DNA of 64,000 bases, taken from NCBI GenBank assembly GCA_031550725.1, contig JAVBOH010000004.1, forward strand, positions 80,258-144,257, read 5' to 3'. Below are positions 61,834 through 64,000 of this stretch, one piece after another. Both the position numbers and the translations under genes were made by a program. This DNA is from UBA946 sp031550725 (GTDB taxonomy: Bacteria; Bacillota; Clostridia; Oscillospirales; Ruminococcaceae). The notes under the pieces were generated by a model. That model made no database searches. It was not told the DNA's origin and saw only the letters and a list, made by a program, of their open reading frames with translations. Within the stretch, counting starts at the first letter, position 1. The number at the start of each line of letters is the position of its first letter.

Positions 61834-62904
61834 ATGAATAATTTAGAAAAACTATATGCAAAAATTCCGCAAAATGCTGATTGTCTGCTAATCACATCGG
61901 ATATAAACAGACATTATTTCACAGGTTTTAAATCATCAGCAGGAGCGCTGCTTGTTTTTAAGGATACAGCATACTTAATCGTTGATTTTCGTTATTATGA
62001 AAAGGCATCAAACACTGTTGACGTTTGCAATGTTGTGAAAATGGACGGCTATTACAAGCAGATTAATGAGTATCTTTTAAAGCATAATGCAAAAAATATT
62101 TATATTGAATCTGATACAATGACCGTTTCAGAGCTGAATACTCTTTCTGAAAAGCTTGATGACAATATGCTGGTTGTGTCCACATCTGAATTAAGTGATG
62201 CTATAAATAAAATCCGTTCCTTAAAAGCTGATATTGAAGTGCAGAAAATTATTAAAGCCCAACAAATTGCTGAGGATGCGTTAACATACGCACTTGAGAA
62301 TTTCCATGATGGAATGACAGAAAAACAGCTTGCATACACGCTGAATGATTATATGCTTAGAAACGGTGCTGATGATATTTCATTCGACACTATCGCTTTA
62401 AGTGGCAAGAACACATCACTTCCGCATGGTGTTCCAACCAATAAAATTATCGAAAAGGGTGATTTTATTTTGATGGATTTCGGTGCTGTTTATGAAGGGT
62501 ATCATTCTGATATGACCAGAACTGTTTGTTATGGAAATCCATCAGATAAAATGCGTGAGGTTTATGATATTGTGCTAAATGCGCAGGAATTGGCTTTATC
62601 TGCATTTAAATGCGGTGTTTCCTGCAAGGATATTGACACAATTTCGAGGAACTATATTAAAGATAATGGCTATGGTGAATTCTTCGGTCATGGTCTTGGA
62701 CATAGTGTTGGTATGGAAATTCATGAAAATCCTGCTTGCAATACTCGTGATGAAACTCTGCTTGAAAGCGGTATAATTATGACCTGTGAGCCTGGTATTT
62801 ATCTTCCGAATGAATTCGGTGTTCGTATTGAGGATATGGTTGTTATCACTGAGAACGGATATGAAAATCTTACAAAGGCAACTAAAAATCTAGTCGTTTT
62901 GTAA
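61834..62904 (+). CDS. Xaa-Pro aminopeptidase family (M24)
   Basis: 356 residues. Creatinase-like N-terminal domain followed by the M24 pita-bread fold with all five metal ligands: DFGAVYEGYHSDMTRTV (two Asp), FFGHGLGHSVGMEIHE (His), TCEPGIY (Glu) and VRIEDMVV (Glu). The aroQ-pepP-efp order is common in Firmicutes. Confidence 0.94.
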   Translation: MNNLEKLYAKIPQNADCLLITSDINRHYFTGFKSSAGALLVFKDTAYLIVDFRYYEKASNTVDVCNVVKMDGYYKQINEYLLKHNAKNIYIESDTMTVSELNTLSEKLDDNMLVVSTSELSDAINKIRSLKADIEVQKIIKAQQIAEDALTYALENFHDGMTEKQLAYTLNDYMLRNGADDISFDTIALSGKNTSLPHGVPTNKIIEKGDFILMDFGAVYEGYHSDMTRTVCYGNPSDKMREVYDIVLNAQELALSAFKCGVSCKDIDTISRNYIKDNGYGEFFGHGLGHSVGMEIHENPACNTRDETLLESGIIMTCEPGIYLPNEFGVRIEDMVVITENGYENLTKATKNLVVL

Positions 62905-62982
62905 ATTTTTATCTGAATATGTACTATTTAGGCAGATTTTTTTCTTAAATTTAGTTAAGTTATAAAAAAATGTGAAAAACAC

Positions 62983-63011
62983 TTGCAATATATATCAAAA
63001 TGTAGTAAAAT
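62983..63011 (+). promoter_or_regulatory. Promoter of efp
   Basis: TTGCAA, 17 nt, TAAAAT. The leader then holds AAGCTATG...CATAGCTTT-like and ATATGCA-TTTAT-TGCATAT hairpins (63019-63075). Confidence 0.7.
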
Positions 63012-63102
63012 ATAATAAAGCTAGCTATGTCTAACATGGTTTGCATAGCTTTATATGCATTTATTGCATATGTATAAAATTAAAAATTCCGGAGGTTAAT
63101 TT

Positions 63103-63660
63103 ATGATATCAGCAGGCGATTTTAGAAATGGTGTTACTTTCGAAGAAGACGGCAACGTATTGCAGATTGTTGAATTCCAGCACGTTAAACCAGGTAAGGG
63201 TGCTGCTTTCGTAAGAACAAAGATTAAGAATGTTATCACTGGCTCTGTAATTGAAAAGAGCTATAATCCATCCGCTAAGTTCCCATCAGCTTTCGTTGAA
63301 AGAAAGGATATGGAATATTCCTATTCTGATGGCGATTTGTACTACTTCATGGATCAGGAATCCTACGAGCAGGTTCCAATCAGTGCATCTGAGATGTCTG
63401 ACAACTTCAAGTTCGTTAAGGAGCAGATGATTTGTAAGGTTTGCTCTTATAAGGGTAAGGTATTTGCAGTTGAACCTCCAAACTTTGTTGATTTGCAGGT
63501 TACACAGACTGACCCTGGTTTCAAGGGTGATACTGCTACAAACGCAACTAAGCCTGCTACACTTGAAACTGGTGCAGAAATTAAAGTTCCTTTATTTATT
63601 GACATCGGAAACAGAATAAGAATCGATACCAGAACCGGCGATTATATGGAACGTGCATAA
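63103..63660 (+). CDS. efp: Elongation factor P
   Basis: 185 residues. Rescues ribosomes at polyproline. Seen: SAGDFRNGVTFEEDGNVLQIVEFQHVKPGKGAAFVRTKIKN with Lys in the PGKG loop (the modification site region), and the closing DIGNRIRIDTRTGDYMERA. RBS CGGAGG. Confidence 0.97.
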   Translation: MISAGDFRNGVTFEEDGNVLQIVEFQHVKPGKGAAFVRTKIKNVITGSVIEKSYNPSAKFPSAFVERKDMEYSYSDGDLYYFMDQESYEQVPISASEMSDNFKFVKEQMICKVCSYKGKVFAVEPPNFVDLQVTQTDPGFKGDTATNATKPATLETGAEIKVPLFIDIGNRIRIDTRTGDYMERA

Positions 63661-63780
63661 AATATTTTTTTTAATATAATATTTCTAAAGCTGTATATAA
63701 ATACTTAAAATTAGGAATAATAAAATTGAATTAAAATTGGAAGTTAGTGATTAATTCACTTGACGTGAAAGGATAATAAA

Positions 63781-64000
63781 ATGACAATTACAGAAAAAAT
63801 TGCTTATATTCAAGGACTTGCCGAGGGTTTAGGAGTTAATGACAGTACAAAAGAAGGTAAAGTTATCATAGCTATGCTTGATGTTCTTAAAGATATCGGA
63901 CTTACTGTTGAAGAAACAGACGAAGAGCTTGATGATATTGCTGATATCATGTCTGATATGGAAGAAAGCATTTCAGATCTTGAGGATGAAGTTTACGGTG
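63781..64000 (+). CDS. CD1247 N-terminal domain-like protein, cut by window edge
   Basis: 73 residues visible from ATG 63781 after GAAAGGA. ITEKIAYIQGLAEGLGVNDSTKEGKVIIAMLDVLKDIG followed by an acidic helix is the start of the CD1247-type protein, commonly encoded directly after efp in Clostridia; full members end in a zinc-ribbon-like domain that lies outside this window. Function unknown. Confidence 0.8.
   Translation, partial: MTITEKIAYIQGLAEGLGVNDSTKEGKVIIAMLDVLKDIGLTVEETDEELDDIADIMSDMEESISDLEDEVYG

Noticed and set aside
1..64000. tRNA genes, rRNA genes, CRISPR arrays, prophage or transposase genes
   Set aside because: Looked for on both strands by eye; nothing with adequate signatures was found. 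A weakly conserved tRNA could still be missed without a covariance search.

Overview
This is a low-GC (roughly mid-30s percent by eye), gene-dense chromosomal window from a strictly anaerobic Gram-positive bacterium, most likely a Clostridia member near Ruminococcus/Oscillospiraceae. The basis is the anaerobic ribonucleotide reductase NrdDG under NrdR boxes, the [FeFe]-hydrogenase maturases HydEFG, a T-box leader, YlmC/YmxH- and YqeG-type genes, consensus sigma-A promoters with AGGAGG ribosome sites, and Firmicutes neighbourhoods (rnc-smc-ftsY, yhbY-nadD-yqeK-rsfS, infC-rpmI-rplT). No rRNA, tRNA, phage, transposase or CRISPR array was seen.

Layout. 1-5.3 kb (minus): transglutaminase-like/DUF58/MoxR cluster following a leucine-rich-repeat surface protein and an unknown protein. 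5.3-6.1 kb: a plus-strand island with its own promoter, two sister 18-20-residue Cys-containing peptides and a terminator. 6.1-8.9 kb (minus): rsmA, a DUF1624 membrane acyltransferase-like protein and purC. 9.2-11.2 kb (plus): a shortened MacA-like adaptor and a MacB-like permease with no ATPase. 11.4-15.8 kb (minus): TM1266-type protein, hydE, hydG, hydF behind a long leader that looks like a transcription attenuator. 15.8-18.6 kb (minus): GntR regulator plus ABC transporter, with an operator over its promoter. 18.6-20.9 kb (plus): peptide deformylase variant, flavodoxin-like oxidoreductase, methyltransferase. 21-32 kb (minus): orphan peptide-binding lipoprotein, nrdG, nrdD, small lipoprotein, tsf, rpsB, ylmC, acyltransferase, and a DUF5685/J-domain/membrane-protein operon. 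From 32.3 kb to the end all genes lie on plus: T-box-controlled ilvB and cimA, a lipoprotein, rnpB, infC-rpmI-rplT, a long housekeeping run (rRNA methyltransferase, dprA, topA, trmFO, ycxB-like, plsX, rnc, radical SAM, smc, ftsY, rdgB, yhbY, nadD, yqeK, rsfS, leuS, rpsU), tandem DUF3592 genes, yqeG, an endonuclease IV-like gene, aroQ, pepP-like, efp and the start of a CD1247-type gene.

The three signals that most deserve follow-up are (i) the twin micropeptide transcript at 5654-6076; (ii) a near-identical ~62-nt RNA element (about 97 nt with its AT-rich upstream part) placed directly before the start codons of nrdG and nadD, whose complementary segments interleave as an H-type pseudoknot with the Shine-Dalgarno sequence in a loop; and (iii) a 270-nt leader before the hydrogenase-maturation operon in which an upstream segment can pair with the 5' arm of an intrinsic terminator. 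Smaller oddities include an AUA start for infC, a J domain without HPD and with a Cys-rich tail, an FtsY with its acidic domain at the C terminus, and several dispersed palindromic repeat families.
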